The notes under the pieces: model-generated | Seen by the model: only the letters and a program-made list of their open reading frames with translations | Told to the model about the DNA's origin: nothing | The model's database searches: none | From: Acetobacteraceae bacterium | Lineage (GTDB): Bacteria; Pseudomonadota; Alphaproteobacteria; Acetobacterales; Acetobacteraceae | Reading direction: 5' to 3' | Assembly (NCBI GenBank): GCA_003164305.1 | Contig: PLSZ01000648.1 | Coordinates: forward strand, 1-28,368 | Length of the DNA stretch: 28,368 nucleotides | Position numbers and translations under genes: made by a program | Shown here: positions 7,294-14,451 of the stretch, one piece after another | Layout: each line of letters begins with the position of its first letter | How positions within the stretch are numbered: position 1 is the first letter of the stretch

Positions 7294-7384
7294 CGCAGGA
7301 GCCTGTCGCGCGTTGCGTCGCGGTGGTGACTCCGGACCGCGGCGGCCGTCAAGCCGCGCGGGCCCGCGCGAGACGCGTCCGCCA

Positions 7385-7413
7385 AGGGGCCGTTAATGAA
7401 CAGGGGCCGTTAA
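7385..7413. repeat. 12-bp direct repeat upstream of the 7483 gene
   Basis: AGGGGCCGTTAA occurs at 7385-7396 and again at 7402-7413, spaced by 17 bases. The second copy runs into AACGGTTCGT (7412-7421), which also occurs twice in the 1337-1841 region. TGAAC and GTTCA form an inverted pair across the block. This is a plausible regulator-binding region for the gene starting at 7483. Confidence 0.55.
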
Positions 7414-7482
7414 CGGTTCGTTCATGAGTTTCAGGCATGGTGGCTGTCGAGGCGATCTGTCGCCGTGGCGTTGGAGGCTCGC

Positions 7483-8037
7483 ATGCTCGTGGTAGTGTCC
7501 CATCCGGGTACGCATCGTTGGATGGTACCTGTGTTTCTCTGCTGTTGCGCGCTGGTCCTGCTGATGGCGATGCCGCGTGGCGCCGCGACGCATGGGGGGA
7601 TCGGTGTCGCGCCAATGGCAGCCGTAAGCTCCGGGCCGACTGTCGCGGTAACCGGCGACGCGTGGCCGGCGAACGCGCCGGCCGAGGCGATCGACGCCAC
7701 GCTCACGTTGTTACGTTCTGGCGACGAAGCGGCGCTGCGGGAACCATTCATGGGCATGCGGTTGGCCGAGCGGGCGTTCCGCTCGGGCGGCGACGCCTGG
7801 TCCGCGGGGCAATTGTCGCGCTGGGCCGGGATCTTCGCCACGCGCCTGGACCAGGTGACGATCCCAACCGGCACCCGCGCCGCCCTCGCCGGCCTGCTGG
7901 CGGTGTATGAGCACGATGTCCTGACCGACGGCGCCACGATGCCGCGGCCGGGAACCGCGCAACAAGCCGCGTTCGCTTCGGATGCCGACCCTGGGGTTCT
8001 CACCGGGGCCGCCACCGGAACTCCGTCACCGCGCTAA
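7483..8037 (+). CDS. Hypothetical protein with N-terminal membrane segment (184 aa)
   Basis: The frame starts at ATG 7483, five bases after GGAGG. A GTG at 7465 is in phase but lacks such a site. After about a dozen residues there is a strong hydrophobic segment (WMVPVFLCCCALVLLMAM) that may be an uncleaved anchor or a signal peptide ending near GAATHG. The remaining 140 residues are Ala/Gly-rich with short helical stretches, including AIDATLTLLRSGDEAALREP and AAFRSGGDAWSAGQL-like sequence; no catalytic motif is visible. I do not recognise the family. It lies about 100 bases upstream of hpnA on the same strand and could share its transcription, but there is no direct evidence for a role in hopanoid synthesis. 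Confidence 0.65.
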   Translation: MLVVVSHPGTHRWMVPVFLCCCALVLLMAMPRGAATHGGIGVAPMAAVSSGPTVAVTGDAWPANAPAEAIDATLTLLRSGDEAALREPFMGMRLAERAFRSGGDAWSAGQLSRWAGIFATRLDQVTIPTGTRAALAGLLAVYEHDVLTDGATMPRPGTAQQAAFASDADPGVLTGAATGTPSPR

Positions 8038-8141
8038 CTCCGCGGCGCCTCCGCGCTGACCCGGCGCTGACTTGCCTTGGGGGGGCGCGGCGAACACGGC
8101 CGCTCGTTCCATCGCCGCCCGCCATCTTGTAGGAAGGGCGC

Positions 8142-9134
8142 ATGACAACATTGATCACGGGCGCCACCGGCTTTGTCGGCTCCGCCGTCGCGCGGGTGCT
8201 GGCGCGGCGAGGCCACACGCTGCGGCTGCTGGCGCGAGCGACCAGCGACCGAAGCAACCTGGAAGGACTGGACGCGGAGGTGGTGACCGGCGACCTGACC
8301 GACCCCGCGTCCCTGGCGCGCGCCGCCGTGGGCTGCCGGTACGTCATGCATGTGGCGGCCGACTACCGGCTGTGGGTGCCGGTGCCGGAGGAGATGATGC
8401 GCGCCAACGTCGACGGCGCCGTGGCGATGATTCGCGCCGCCGCCGACGCGGGGGCCGAGCGGATCGTGCATTGCAGTTCCGTCGCCGCTTTGGGCCAGAT
8501 CGGCGACGGCACGCCGGCGGATGAGAACACGCCGACCAACGAGGCGGATTTCGTCGGCATCTACAAACGGTCCAAGTATCGGGCCGAGCGGGCGGTGCTG
8601 GAACTCGCGGCGCGCGAATCGTTACCGGTGGTCGTGGTCAATCCCGCGGCGCCGGTCGGGCCGCGCGACATCAAGCCGACTCCGACCGGCAAAATGGTTC
8701 TGGACACGGCGCGCGGCCGGGTGCCCGCTTACATCGATACCGGGCTGAACATCGTGCACGTGGACGACGTGGCCGAGGGCCACGCTCTGGCGCTGGAACG
8801 CGGGCGAATCGGAGAGCGGTATGTGCTCGGCGGCGACAACATGCTGCTGAAGGACATTCTGGCGTTGATCGCCGAAGTCGCGGGACAGCGGCCGCCGCGC
8901 ATCCGGCTGCCCGAGTCGCTGATCTGGCCGATCGCCTGGGCGATGGAGAAGACCGCGCCGCTGACCGGCATCGCGCCGTTGATGACGCGCGATCACCTGA
9001 AGATGGCGCGCAAGAAGATGTTCTATTCCTCGGCCAAGGCGGAGGCGGAACTCGGCTACAAGGCGCGGCCGGCGCGGGAGGCGGTGGTGGACGCCGTGGC
9101 GTGGTTCCGCGCGGCGGGCATGCTGCGCCCGTGA
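8142..9134 (+). CDS. hpnA: Hopanoid-associated sugar epimerase HpnA
   Basis: NAD(P)-dependent epimerase/dehydratase of the extended SDR family, 330 residues. It carries the cofactor motif GATGFVG (residues 7-13), a Ser-Ser pair at 112-113 and the catalytic Y141xxxK145 (IYKRSKYRAE). VVVVNPAAPVGPRDIKPTPTGKM and GLNIVHVDDVAEGHALALE are typical of HpnA, which in hopanoid loci is thought to act on the sugar nucleotide or sugar head group of extended hopanoids; its exact reaction is not settled. The start ATG follows GGAAGG. It is the first gene of an hpnABCD run: hpnB follows after about 50 bases, and the later genes overlap. The assignment rests on motif and context together. Confidence 0.9.
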   Translation: MTTLITGATGFVGSAVARVLARRGHTLRLLARATSDRSNLEGLDAEVVTGDLTDPASLARAAVGCRYVMHVAADYRLWVPVPEEMMRANVDGAVAMIRAAADAGAERIVHCSSVAALGQIGDGTPADENTPTNEADFVGIYKRSKYRAERAVLELAARESLPVVVVNPAAPVGPRDIKPTPTGKMVLDTARGRVPAYIDTGLNIVHVDDVAEGHALALERGRIGERYVLGGDNMLLKDILALIAEVAGQRPPRIRLPESLIWPIAWAMEKTAPLTGIAPLMTRDHLKMARKKMFYSSAKAEAELGYKARPAREAVVDAVAWFRAAGMLRP

Positions 9135-9185
9135 CAAGCACGACGGGGGGAACGCCCGTGAGGCGGCGACCGTGAGTGGGCGTCC

Positions 9186-10319
9186 ATGAGGGCGCTGGTT
9201 GTTCTGGCGTTCCTGATCTGGTGCTGGCTGCTGACGATGCGCGGCCGGTTCTGGAGCGCGGGTCCGGTGCTGCCGGTCGCGATCCCGTCGCGCGCGCCGC
9301 CGGTGGCGATCGTGGTTCCCGCCCGGGACGAGGCGCCCTTCATCGCCCGCACCATCCGCTCCCTTTTGGAGCAGCACTATCCCGGACCGTTCAGCGTCAC
9401 TTTGGTCGACGATAACAGCGAGGACGGCACGGGCGCGATCGTCCGCGCCCTGGACGGGACCGGCCAGTTGACCGTGCTGACCGGCGCGCCGCGGCCGGTG
9501 GGTTGGGCGGGCAAACTCTGGGCGGTGCATCAGGGAATCGCCGCCGCGCTGGAAGCAGGGGCCGGTACGCCGGAGTACATCTTTCTCACCGACGCGGATA
9601 TCGAGCATGACCCGCCTCATCTCGCCAGTCTCGTGGCGATGGCGGAGCGTCATGATCTCGATATGGTTTCCGAAATGGTTACACTTAGTTGCGACAGTTG
9701 GGCGGAAAAGGCATTGATTCCGGCCTTTGTCTTCTACTTTCAGTTGCTTTATCCGTTTGCCTGGGTGAATAACCCATTATGTGGTACAGCGGCGGCGGCG
9801 GGCGGCACGGTCCTGATCAGGCGCCGGGCATTGAGCAGAATTGGCGGGATTGAAGCAGTGAGAGGCGCATTGATCGACGACGTCGCTCTGGCCGGCGCGG
9901 TAAAGACCGGTGGCCGGATTTATTTGGGACATTCGGCGCAGGCACGCTCCATCCGCCCCTATCCGGATGTGCTGGATATCTGGCGGATGATCGCGCGTTC
10001 GGCTTACGCGCAGTTGCATTTCTCGCCATTTCTGGTGGCCGGAACGACGTTGGCGATGACGTTGATCTGGCTGGTCCCGCCACTGGCGGCGCTGTTCGGG
10101 CATGGCTGGATTCGCGGTCTGGGATTGCTCACCTGGGCTCTGTTCGCGGCCTCGTACACGCCGACGCTGACGCGGTTTCGCCGGTCATACGTGTGGGCAT
10201 TCTTTCTCCCGGCGATCGCTTTGTTTTATATGGCGGCGACGATTGGCTCGGCCGCTCATCATCACCTGGGTCGCGGCGTGGTTTGGAAAGGACGTGCCTA
10301 TGCCGGAGGCTCGCCATGA
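9186..10319 (+). CDS. hpnB: Hopanoid biosynthesis glycosyltransferase HpnB
   Basis: A membrane-bound family 2 glycosyltransferase of 377 residues, the expected length for HpnB. A hydrophobic N-terminal segment (VLAFLIWCWLL) is followed by the catalytic domain with VVPARDEAP, the nucleotide-sugar site VDDNSEDG (74-81) and the metal-binding DAD at 136-138 (FLTDADIEHDPPH). The C-terminal third has several hydrophobic segments (FLVAGTTLAMTLIWLVPPL, GLLTWALFAASY, FFLPAIALFYMAATIG). In the hopanoid pathway HpnB is thought to transfer a sugar to or near the side chain of functionalised hopanoids. Its stop overlaps the hpnC start by four bases (ATGA), so translation is probably coupled. Confidence 0.92.
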   Translation: MRALVVLAFLIWCWLLTMRGRFWSAGPVLPVAIPSRAPPVAIVVPARDEAPFIARTIRSLLEQHYPGPFSVTLVDDNSEDGTGAIVRALDGTGQLTVLTGAPRPVGWAGKLWAVHQGIAAALEAGAGTPEYIFLTDADIEHDPPHLASLVAMAERHDLDMVSEMVTLSCDSWAEKALIPAFVFYFQLLYPFAWVNNPLCGTAAAAGGTVLIRRRALSRIGGIEAVRGALIDDVALAGAVKTGGRIYLGHSAQARSIRPYPDVLDIWRMIARSAYAQLHFSPFLVAGTTLAMTLIWLVPPLAALFGHGWIRGLGLLTWALFAASYTPTLTRFRRSYVWAFFLPAIALFYMAATIGSAAHHHLGRGVVWKGRAYAGGSP

Positions 10320-11179
10320 ACGACATGGTCATTGACACCGACGCGCTCGCCAATGTGGAAGCGTGGTCTGGCAAGTCGCGCTCCGATGAGAATTTTCCGG
10401 TGGGCTCCCATTTGCTCGGGCGGCGCGTGCGGACGCATATGCACGCGTATTACAGCTTCGCCCGCAACGCCGACGACATCGCCGATTCGCCCGTGCTGGC
10501 GCCGGAGGAAAAGGTCGCCCGGCTGGATGTCATGGAAGACGTGCTTCTGGGCAAGCGGCGGGACGGATCGCCCAGTGCGACGAAGTTGAGGGAGAGTTTG
10601 AGCGAGACGAAGGTGAGCCCGGTGCACGCGACGGATTTGCTGATCGCGTTCCGCCAGGATGCCACCAAACAGCGGTACGAGACGTTCGACGAGCTGTATA
10701 ATTACTGCCGTTACTCGGCCGTGCCGGTTGGGCGATACGTGATCGATTTGCACGGGGAAAATCACGCGGCGTACCGGGCCTCCGACGCGCTGTGCATTTC
10801 TTTGCAGTTGTTGAACCATCTGCAGGATTGCGGCACCGACATGCGTACGCTGGACCGGTGCTATATTCCGCAGACGCTGATGCGGCATTTCAACATCGCG
10901 ACGCGGGATTTGCTCGGGTCGGAGGAGTCGCCGGGGCTGCGGCGCACCTTCATCACGATGCTGGACCGGGTGGACCGGCTGAACCTGGCGGCCGAGGAAC
11001 TACCGTATCTGGTGCGAAGCCGGCGGCTGCGGGCGGAAACGACGTTCATCTGCCGGCTGGCGATGCGCCTGGCGGAGCGACTGGCGAAGTTCGACCCTCT
11101 GGCGACACGGGTGGCGCTGACCAGGACCGACGGCGCCTTCAGCCTGATGCGCGCGCTGGGAGCGCTGGTGTGGCGGTAG
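10316..11179 (+). CDS. hpnC: Squalene synthase-type enzyme HpnC (hydroxysqualene synthase)
   Basis: Member of the squalene/phytoene synthase family, 287 residues. In the bacterial HpnCDE route HpnD makes presqualene diphosphate from two farnesyl diphosphates and HpnC converts that to hydroxysqualene. The first Asp-rich motif is NADDIAD (D53, D54, D57) and the second region reads LQLLNHLQDCGTD. NYCRYSAVPVGRYVIDLHG is the conserved helix between them. The start at ATG 10316 overlaps the hpnB stop and is preceded by GGAGG; upstream in-phase codons lie within hpnB and are not used. Its end overlaps the hpnD start by ten bases. Confidence 0.95.
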   Translation: MNDMVIDTDALANVEAWSGKSRSDENFPVGSHLLGRRVRTHMHAYYSFARNADDIADSPVLAPEEKVARLDVMEDVLLGKRRDGSPSATKLRESLSETKVSPVHATDLLIAFRQDATKQRYETFDELYNYCRYSAVPVGRYVIDLHGENHAAYRASDALCISLQLLNHLQDCGTDMRTLDRCYIPQTLMRHFNIATRDLLGSEESPGLRRTFITMLDRVDRLNLAAEELPYLVRSRRLRAETTFICRLAMRLAERLAKFDPLATRVALTRTDGAFSLMRALGALVWR

Positions 11180-12030
11180 CCTCGCCGCTGGGTGCGTCGA
11201 AGGCGGATCTGGACGAAATCGAGGCATTGGTCCGGAAGGCCGGGACCTCCTTTTACCGCGGCATGCGCGTGTTGCCGCCGGACCGGCGGAACGCGATGTA
11301 CGCAATCTACGCGTTTTGCCGGATCGTCGATGATATCGCCGACGAAGAGGGCGCGCTGCCGGACAAACTGCGCGGTCTGGCGGCCTGGCGGGACCGTGTG
11401 GCGGGGCTGTACCGCGGCGAGGCCGATGGGCCGGTCACTCGCGTGCTGGCCGCCGCGGTGGCCCGCTTCGGGCTGCGGCAGGAGGATTTCATCGCGGTGA
11501 TCGACGGCATGGCGATGGACGCCCAGACGGTGATCGTAGCGCCCGATCTGGCGACGTTGGACCTGTATTGCGATCGCGTGGCGGCGGCGGTCGGGCGGTT
11601 GTCGGTGCGGGCGTTCGGCGATGGCTCGGCCGAGGCGGATCAGGTGGCGTGGAATTTGGGACGGGCGCTGCAACTGACGAATATTCTGCGCGATATTCAG
11701 GAGGACGCGGATCGGGGGCGGCTTTACTTGCCGGCGGAGTATCTGGACGCGGCCCGGGTGCCTCGGGATCCGGCGGGGGCGGTGGCGTCTCCGGCGTTGC
11801 CTGAGGTAGGGCGGCGGTTGGCGGCGGATGCGAAGAGGTATTTCGAGGCGGCGCGCGCGCATATGGCGAAGTGCGATCAGACGGCGATGAAGCCGGCGCG
11901 CCTGATGGGGGAGACGTACGCGGCGATCCTGACGTGCCTGGAACGCAGTGGCTGGCGGGACGTGTCGGTGCGGGTGGGGCTGCCGTTGTGGCGGAAACTT
12001 TGGCTGCTGGTGCGGTATGGGTTGGGGTGA
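11170..12030 (+). CDS. hpnD: Presqualene diphosphate synthase HpnD
   Basis: Squalene/phytoene synthase family protein, 286 residues from a GTG start at 11170 that overlaps the end of hpnC by ten bases and follows GGGAG. The first Asp-rich motif is RIVDDIADEEG (D54, D55, D58), the second is LQLTNILRDIQEDADRGRLYLP, and AGTSFYRGMRVLPPDRR is the typical N-terminal substrate region. HpnD makes presqualene diphosphate for HpnC. In many operons hpnE (hydroxysqualene reductase) and the squalene-hopene cyclase gene follow. Here the coding run stops and a repeat array plus a mobile cassette follow, so the last steps must be encoded elsewhere or have been separated by rearrangement. Confidence 0.95.
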   Translation: MAVASPLGASKADLDEIEALVRKAGTSFYRGMRVLPPDRRNAMYAIYAFCRIVDDIADEEGALPDKLRGLAAWRDRVAGLYRGEADGPVTRVLAAAVARFGLRQEDFIAVIDGMAMDAQTVIVAPDLATLDLYCDRVAAAVGRLSVRAFGDGSAEADQVAWNLGRALQLTNILRDIQEDADRGRLYLPAEYLDAARVPRDPAGAVASPALPEVGRRLAADAKRYFEAARAHMAKCDQTAMKPARLMGETYAAILTCLERSGWRDVSVRVGLPLWRKLWLLVRYGLG

Positions 12031-12135
12031 GTGGCCGGGGTTGGTGGCCGGTTGGGGCGACGAGGGAGTGCTTCTCGCGGTTTCAGAGGCCGTTGACGAT
12101 ACGTTTCATCACCAATATTTTGCTTGTGCATTTTT

Positions 12136-12318
12136 TCGCGTTTAACCTGTTCACAGCGCCACCACCCGTATCCGCAAGGAAGTTTCAGAATGACGCGAAT
12201 CACGCGAAGAAACGCGAAGGTGCCCGTGGGATCGAACCTGAGCCGCCTTATGACCAGCGGTTTGGTTACCAACAATTTGATGATGATTATTTGCGCTGTT
12301 TACGTTTCTTCGCATGAT
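12136..12318. repeat. Intergenic repeat, unit 1 (about 183 bp)
   Basis: First unit of an imperfect tandem array. It begins TCGCGTTTAAC and includes GAATGACGCGAATCACGCG followed by AAGAAACGCGAAGGTGCC, a middle stem region (GAACCTGAGCCGCC ... GCGG), and ends with CGTTTCTTCGCATGAT. The inner left sequence CGCGAATCACGCGAAGAAACG is the inverse complement of the motif at the unit end, best preserved in the second unit (14368-14389), so the element is palindromic at its borders. It matches the next unit over nearly its full length. No coding features; it may be a dispersed MITE-like or REP-like element. Confidence 0.85.
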
Positions 12319-12383
12319 TCCCGTTTAACTTCTTCACCGCGCGACGACCCGTACGCCGAGATCCGTTAGAATGACGCGAATCA
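12319..12383. repeat. Intergenic repeat, unit 2 left part (interrupted)
   Basis: Begins TCCCGTTTAAC and runs in register with unit 1 up to GAATGACGCGAATCA, where the GGGG end of the inserted cassette begins. Its continuation is found at 14277-14383. The last five bases (AATCA, 12379-12383) are the left copy of the target duplication. Confidence 0.85.
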
Positions 12384-12421
12384 GGGGTTACCAGCCGATC
12401 TGTTCAAAATCGTACGGTAAG
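12384..12421 (+). repeat. Left 38-bp terminal inverted repeat
   Basis: Starts GGGGTTACC at the outer edge and ends CGTACGGTAAG at the inner edge; TAAG is a usual inner end of Tn3-family repeats. AATCA precedes it directly. Confidence 0.85.
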
Positions 12422-12710
12422 AAGGAACGTGACCAGAACGCCCGCCCTTGCACATTCCGATTGCCGTTGAAGCCGGTTTTGAAAGGGGATTTCGAAAGCG
12501 AAATTCGGTAGGAATCCGGCCCCCGCCCGATCCATGCGCAAACCGAGGTTTGTGGAAGGAAATCACCCCGACGATGGAACTCATCCACAACGACGCTCGG
12601 CCCTCCTATTGGCACATGCGAAGGCACAGGACACGCCAACTCTCTCAACCGGGCCGTGGTCCGAAGAATCGGGGTAGGTCAAAGCCCCTCAAAAATGAAC
12701 GGAGCAAGTC
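12422..12710. other. Noncoding leader of the cassette
   Basis: About 290 bases between the left terminal repeat and the lyase start. A small hairpin (ATTTCG, AAAG, CGAAAT) lies near 12488-12503. Frames on either strand (about 70-120 residues) lack family features and good starts. I found neither a transposase remnant nor a clear resolution site. The lyase promoter should lie here, but I cannot place it. Confidence 0.45.
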
Positions 12711-14129
12711 ATGGCAAATCTCTCACTTCCAGGGAACCCTCGGTATCAGCCGAAGGACCTGCAATCAGTTTTCGGCTACGACAACCTGTTTCAGGCTGTC
12801 GCCGAAGTAGAAATCGCGACAATGAAGACGTTGGCCGACATCGGGATCATTCCCGCGGCCGATATCGCATCACTCACGCGTGTTGTTGAGCAGGAACTCC
12901 TCGCCATTTCGACAACCGACGTCGAAGATGTGGAACGCAACGTGACCAGGCACGACATTCGCGCGTGGGTGCGGATCGCCCAGAGCAAGGTTGACCCGGG
13001 ACTTCGGCGCTGGATTCATGTTCCGCTCACAAGCTACGACGCGCTCGACACCGCTCGGGCTCTGCAGTTCGCGCGCGGACACGAAGTCGTAAAGCGGCTC
13101 ACCGACAAGGTGGTTGGTCTGTTCGCCGAGCAAGTCAATTTATTCGCGCATCAGCCTCAGATCGGCCGAACACACGGACAGCACGCGCTGCCCATAACTG
13201 TCGGCTTCTGGTTCGCAACGATCCTCAGTCGGGTTCTCACCAACATCCAAAGTGCCAGTAATGCCGCGGAAAAGTTGGTGGGAAAGATCTCTGGCGCTGT
13301 CGGCGTTTACAACGCTCAGGTGGGTCTCGGCATCGCGAGTCGCTGCGGCGACAGGACCTTTGAGGAGCGTGTGCTCGAAAAGCTCGGTCTCAAAGCCGCG
13401 CCGATCAGTACGCAGATTCTTCCACCGGAACCACTCGCTGATTACCTGTTCTGCTGCATCAAGCTTTCCGCCGCCTTCGGGCAGTTTGGTCGAGACGGCC
13501 GGCACCTGATGCGGACGGAGATCGCCGAACTCGGCGAGCCCTTCGAGAAAGGACAGGTCGGATCGTCAACCATGGCTCACAAGAGGAACCCGATTAATTT
13601 CGAGAACCTCGAGGGGACATGGATCAAGAACCAAATCGAATTCGGCAAGGTTCTGGCGACGATGGTCAGCGAGCACCAGCGTGACCTGGTCGGCAGCCCA
13701 ATCGCCCGCGATTTTCCGACGATTGTGGTCAATCTGGTCAATCAGCTCAACACCCTGCTGCGCGAAGCGAGCGGGAAACCGTTCATCTCGCGTATCTCGG
13801 TCGATGAAGCGTCGCTCAAGAGAAACTTCGAAGCCCAGGGTGATGCCATTCTTGCCGAGCCGATCTACATCGCTCTCCAGATGGCAGGCTATGAGGGAGA
13901 CGCTCACGAGTTGGTGAATCACATCGCCATGCCACATTCAGGACAGGAGGGGATCTCGCTGCTTGAAGCGACTCAATGGGCGCTTCAGCAGCAGTCGGCC
14001 GACCAGGTGTGGCGTAAAATCCCGCCGGAGACGATCGACATGCTAAGCAAGCCGGAGACTTATACCGGTGCCGCCGCGGCGAAGGCTCGTGAAATCGCCA
14101 GGCGTGCTGAGACTTACCTCAAGGGGTAG
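12711..14129 (+). CDS. Adenylosuccinate lyase (PurB)-family protein, cassette passenger
   Basis: A complete 472-residue lyase of the fumarase/aspartase superfamily, closest to adenylosuccinate lyase, which removes fumarate from SAICAR and adenylosuccinate in purine synthesis. Landmarks are VERNVTRHDIRAW (H81), PLTSYDALDTARAL (107-110), GRTHGQHALP (T154, H155, the probable general acid) and the flexible loop GSSTMAHKRNP (284-294) with the catalytic Ser at 285 or 286. The usual Pro of the GSSxMPxK signature is Ala here (A289). A C-terminal helical domain is present. GGAG lies six bases before ATG 12711. GC is lower than in neighbours: 53% over 13081-13140 against 68% over 8701-8760 of hpnA. It is the only gene between Tn3-type terminal repeats, so horizontal origin is likely. 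It could be a second purB or act on a related succinyl substrate. Confidence 0.9.
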   Translation: MANLSLPGNPRYQPKDLQSVFGYDNLFQAVAEVEIATMKTLADIGIIPAADIASLTRVVEQELLAISTTDVEDVERNVTRHDIRAWVRIAQSKVDPGLRRWIHVPLTSYDALDTARALQFARGHEVVKRLTDKVVGLFAEQVNLFAHQPQIGRTHGQHALPITVGFWFATILSRVLTNIQSASNAAEKLVGKISGAVGVYNAQVGLGIASRCGDRTFEERVLEKLGLKAAPISTQILPPEPLADYLFCCIKLSAAFGQFGRDGRHLMRTEIAELGEPFEKGQVGSSTMAHKRNPINFENLEGTWIKNQIEFGKVLATMVSEHQRDLVGSPIARDFPTIVVNLVNQLNTLLREASGKPFISRISVDEASLKRNFEAQGDAILAEPIYIALQMAGYEGDAHELVNHIAMPHSGQEGISLLEATQWALQQQSADQVWRKIPPETIDMLSKPETYTGAAAAKAREIARRAETYLKG

Positions 14130-14150
14130 ACCCAACGGTCGTGTCACCAG

Positions 14151-14209
14151 CCGCCAAACTGGCGGACTGACCGACCGATGACCCTTCCGAAAACGGCCGT
14201 TCGCGGAAG
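14151..14209 (+). terminator. Two stem-loops after the PurB-like gene
   Basis: CCGCCA (14151-14156) pairs with TGGCGG (14160-14165) across a 3-base loop. Then CTTCCG (14184-14189) pairs with CGGAAG (14204-14209) around an inner AACGGCCGTT dyad. Both lie between the lyase stop and the right terminal repeat. Neither has a strong T run, so factor-independent termination is not certain. Confidence 0.45.
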
Positions 14210-14233
14210 CCTCTGATTCCGAACTCCATTCGG

Positions 14234-14271
14234 CTTCGCGTACGATTTTGAAGGAATCCCGCGGTGACCCC
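14234..14271 (-). repeat. Right 38-bp terminal inverted repeat
   Basis: The reverse complement starts GGGGTCACC and ends CGTACGCGAAG, agreeing with the left repeat at 28 of 38 positions. AATCA follows directly at 14272-14276. Confidence 0.85.
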
Positions 14272-14276
14272 AATCA

Positions 14277-14383
14277 GGCAAAGAAACGCGAAGGTGCCGG
14301 TGGGATAGAACCTGAGCCGCCTCATGACCGGCGGTTTGCTCACCGATAATTAGATGATCATTACCTGCGTTTCTTCGCGTGAT
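14277..14383. repeat. Intergenic repeat, unit 2 right part
   Basis: Continues unit 2 beyond the cassette: GGCAAAGAAACGCGAAGGTGCC, then GAACCTGAGCCGCC with a clear stem to GGCGGT, ending CGTTTCTTCGCGTGAT. It matches unit 1 from about 12203 onward. With 12319-12383 it makes a unit of about 172 bp. Confidence 0.85.
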
Positions 14384-14440
14384 TCGCGTTAGCTTTTCAC
14401 CGCGCGACGACCCATACGCGCCGAGAATGGTTAAAACGGA
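14384..14440. repeat. Intergenic repeat, unit 3 (partial)
   Basis: TCGCGTTAGCTTTTCACCGC and the following GCGACGACCCATACGC align with the start of unit 2 (TCCCGTTTAACTTCTTCACC, then GCGCGACGACCCGTACG). Similarity fades near 14440, shortly before the end of the aldo-keto reductase gene. Confidence 0.7.
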
Positions 14441-14451
14441 ATACGCTGACC

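Larger units (their letters stand above)
12384..14271 (+). mobile_element. Tn3-type mobile insertion cassette carrying a PurB-like gene, no transposase recognised
   Basis: A 1888-bp segment bounded by 38-bp imperfect terminal inverted repeats: left 12384-12421, right 14234-14271. They agree at 28 of 38 positions, including GGGGT at the outer ends, a shared inner block TTCAAAATCGTACG, and AAG at the inner ends. The flanks are a perfect 5-bp direct repeat AATCA (12379-12383 and 14272-14276). Repeat length of 38 bp, GGGG outer ends and a 5-bp target duplication are hallmarks of the Tn3 family. No transposase or resolvase is recognisable; the only supported gene is the lyase at 12711-14129. Removing the segment and one AATCA restores a continuous copy of the surrounding intergenic repeat, which supports insertion into that repeat. 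Confidence 0.85.

Noticed and set aside
7393..7413. CtrA-type binding site (TTAA pair)
   Set aside because: The two TTAA boxes are 13 bases apart rather than the 7 of the CtrA consensus.
10792..11169. N-terminal extension of hpnD
   Set aside because: The in-phase sequence lies wholly inside hpnC in another frame; the GTG at 11170 gives the family N-terminus.
12203..12260. tRNA-like fragment in the intergenic repeat (GGATCGAACC)
   Set aside because: Resembles the complement of a T-arm but no cloverleaf or acceptor stem can be built, and the second unit changes the motif.
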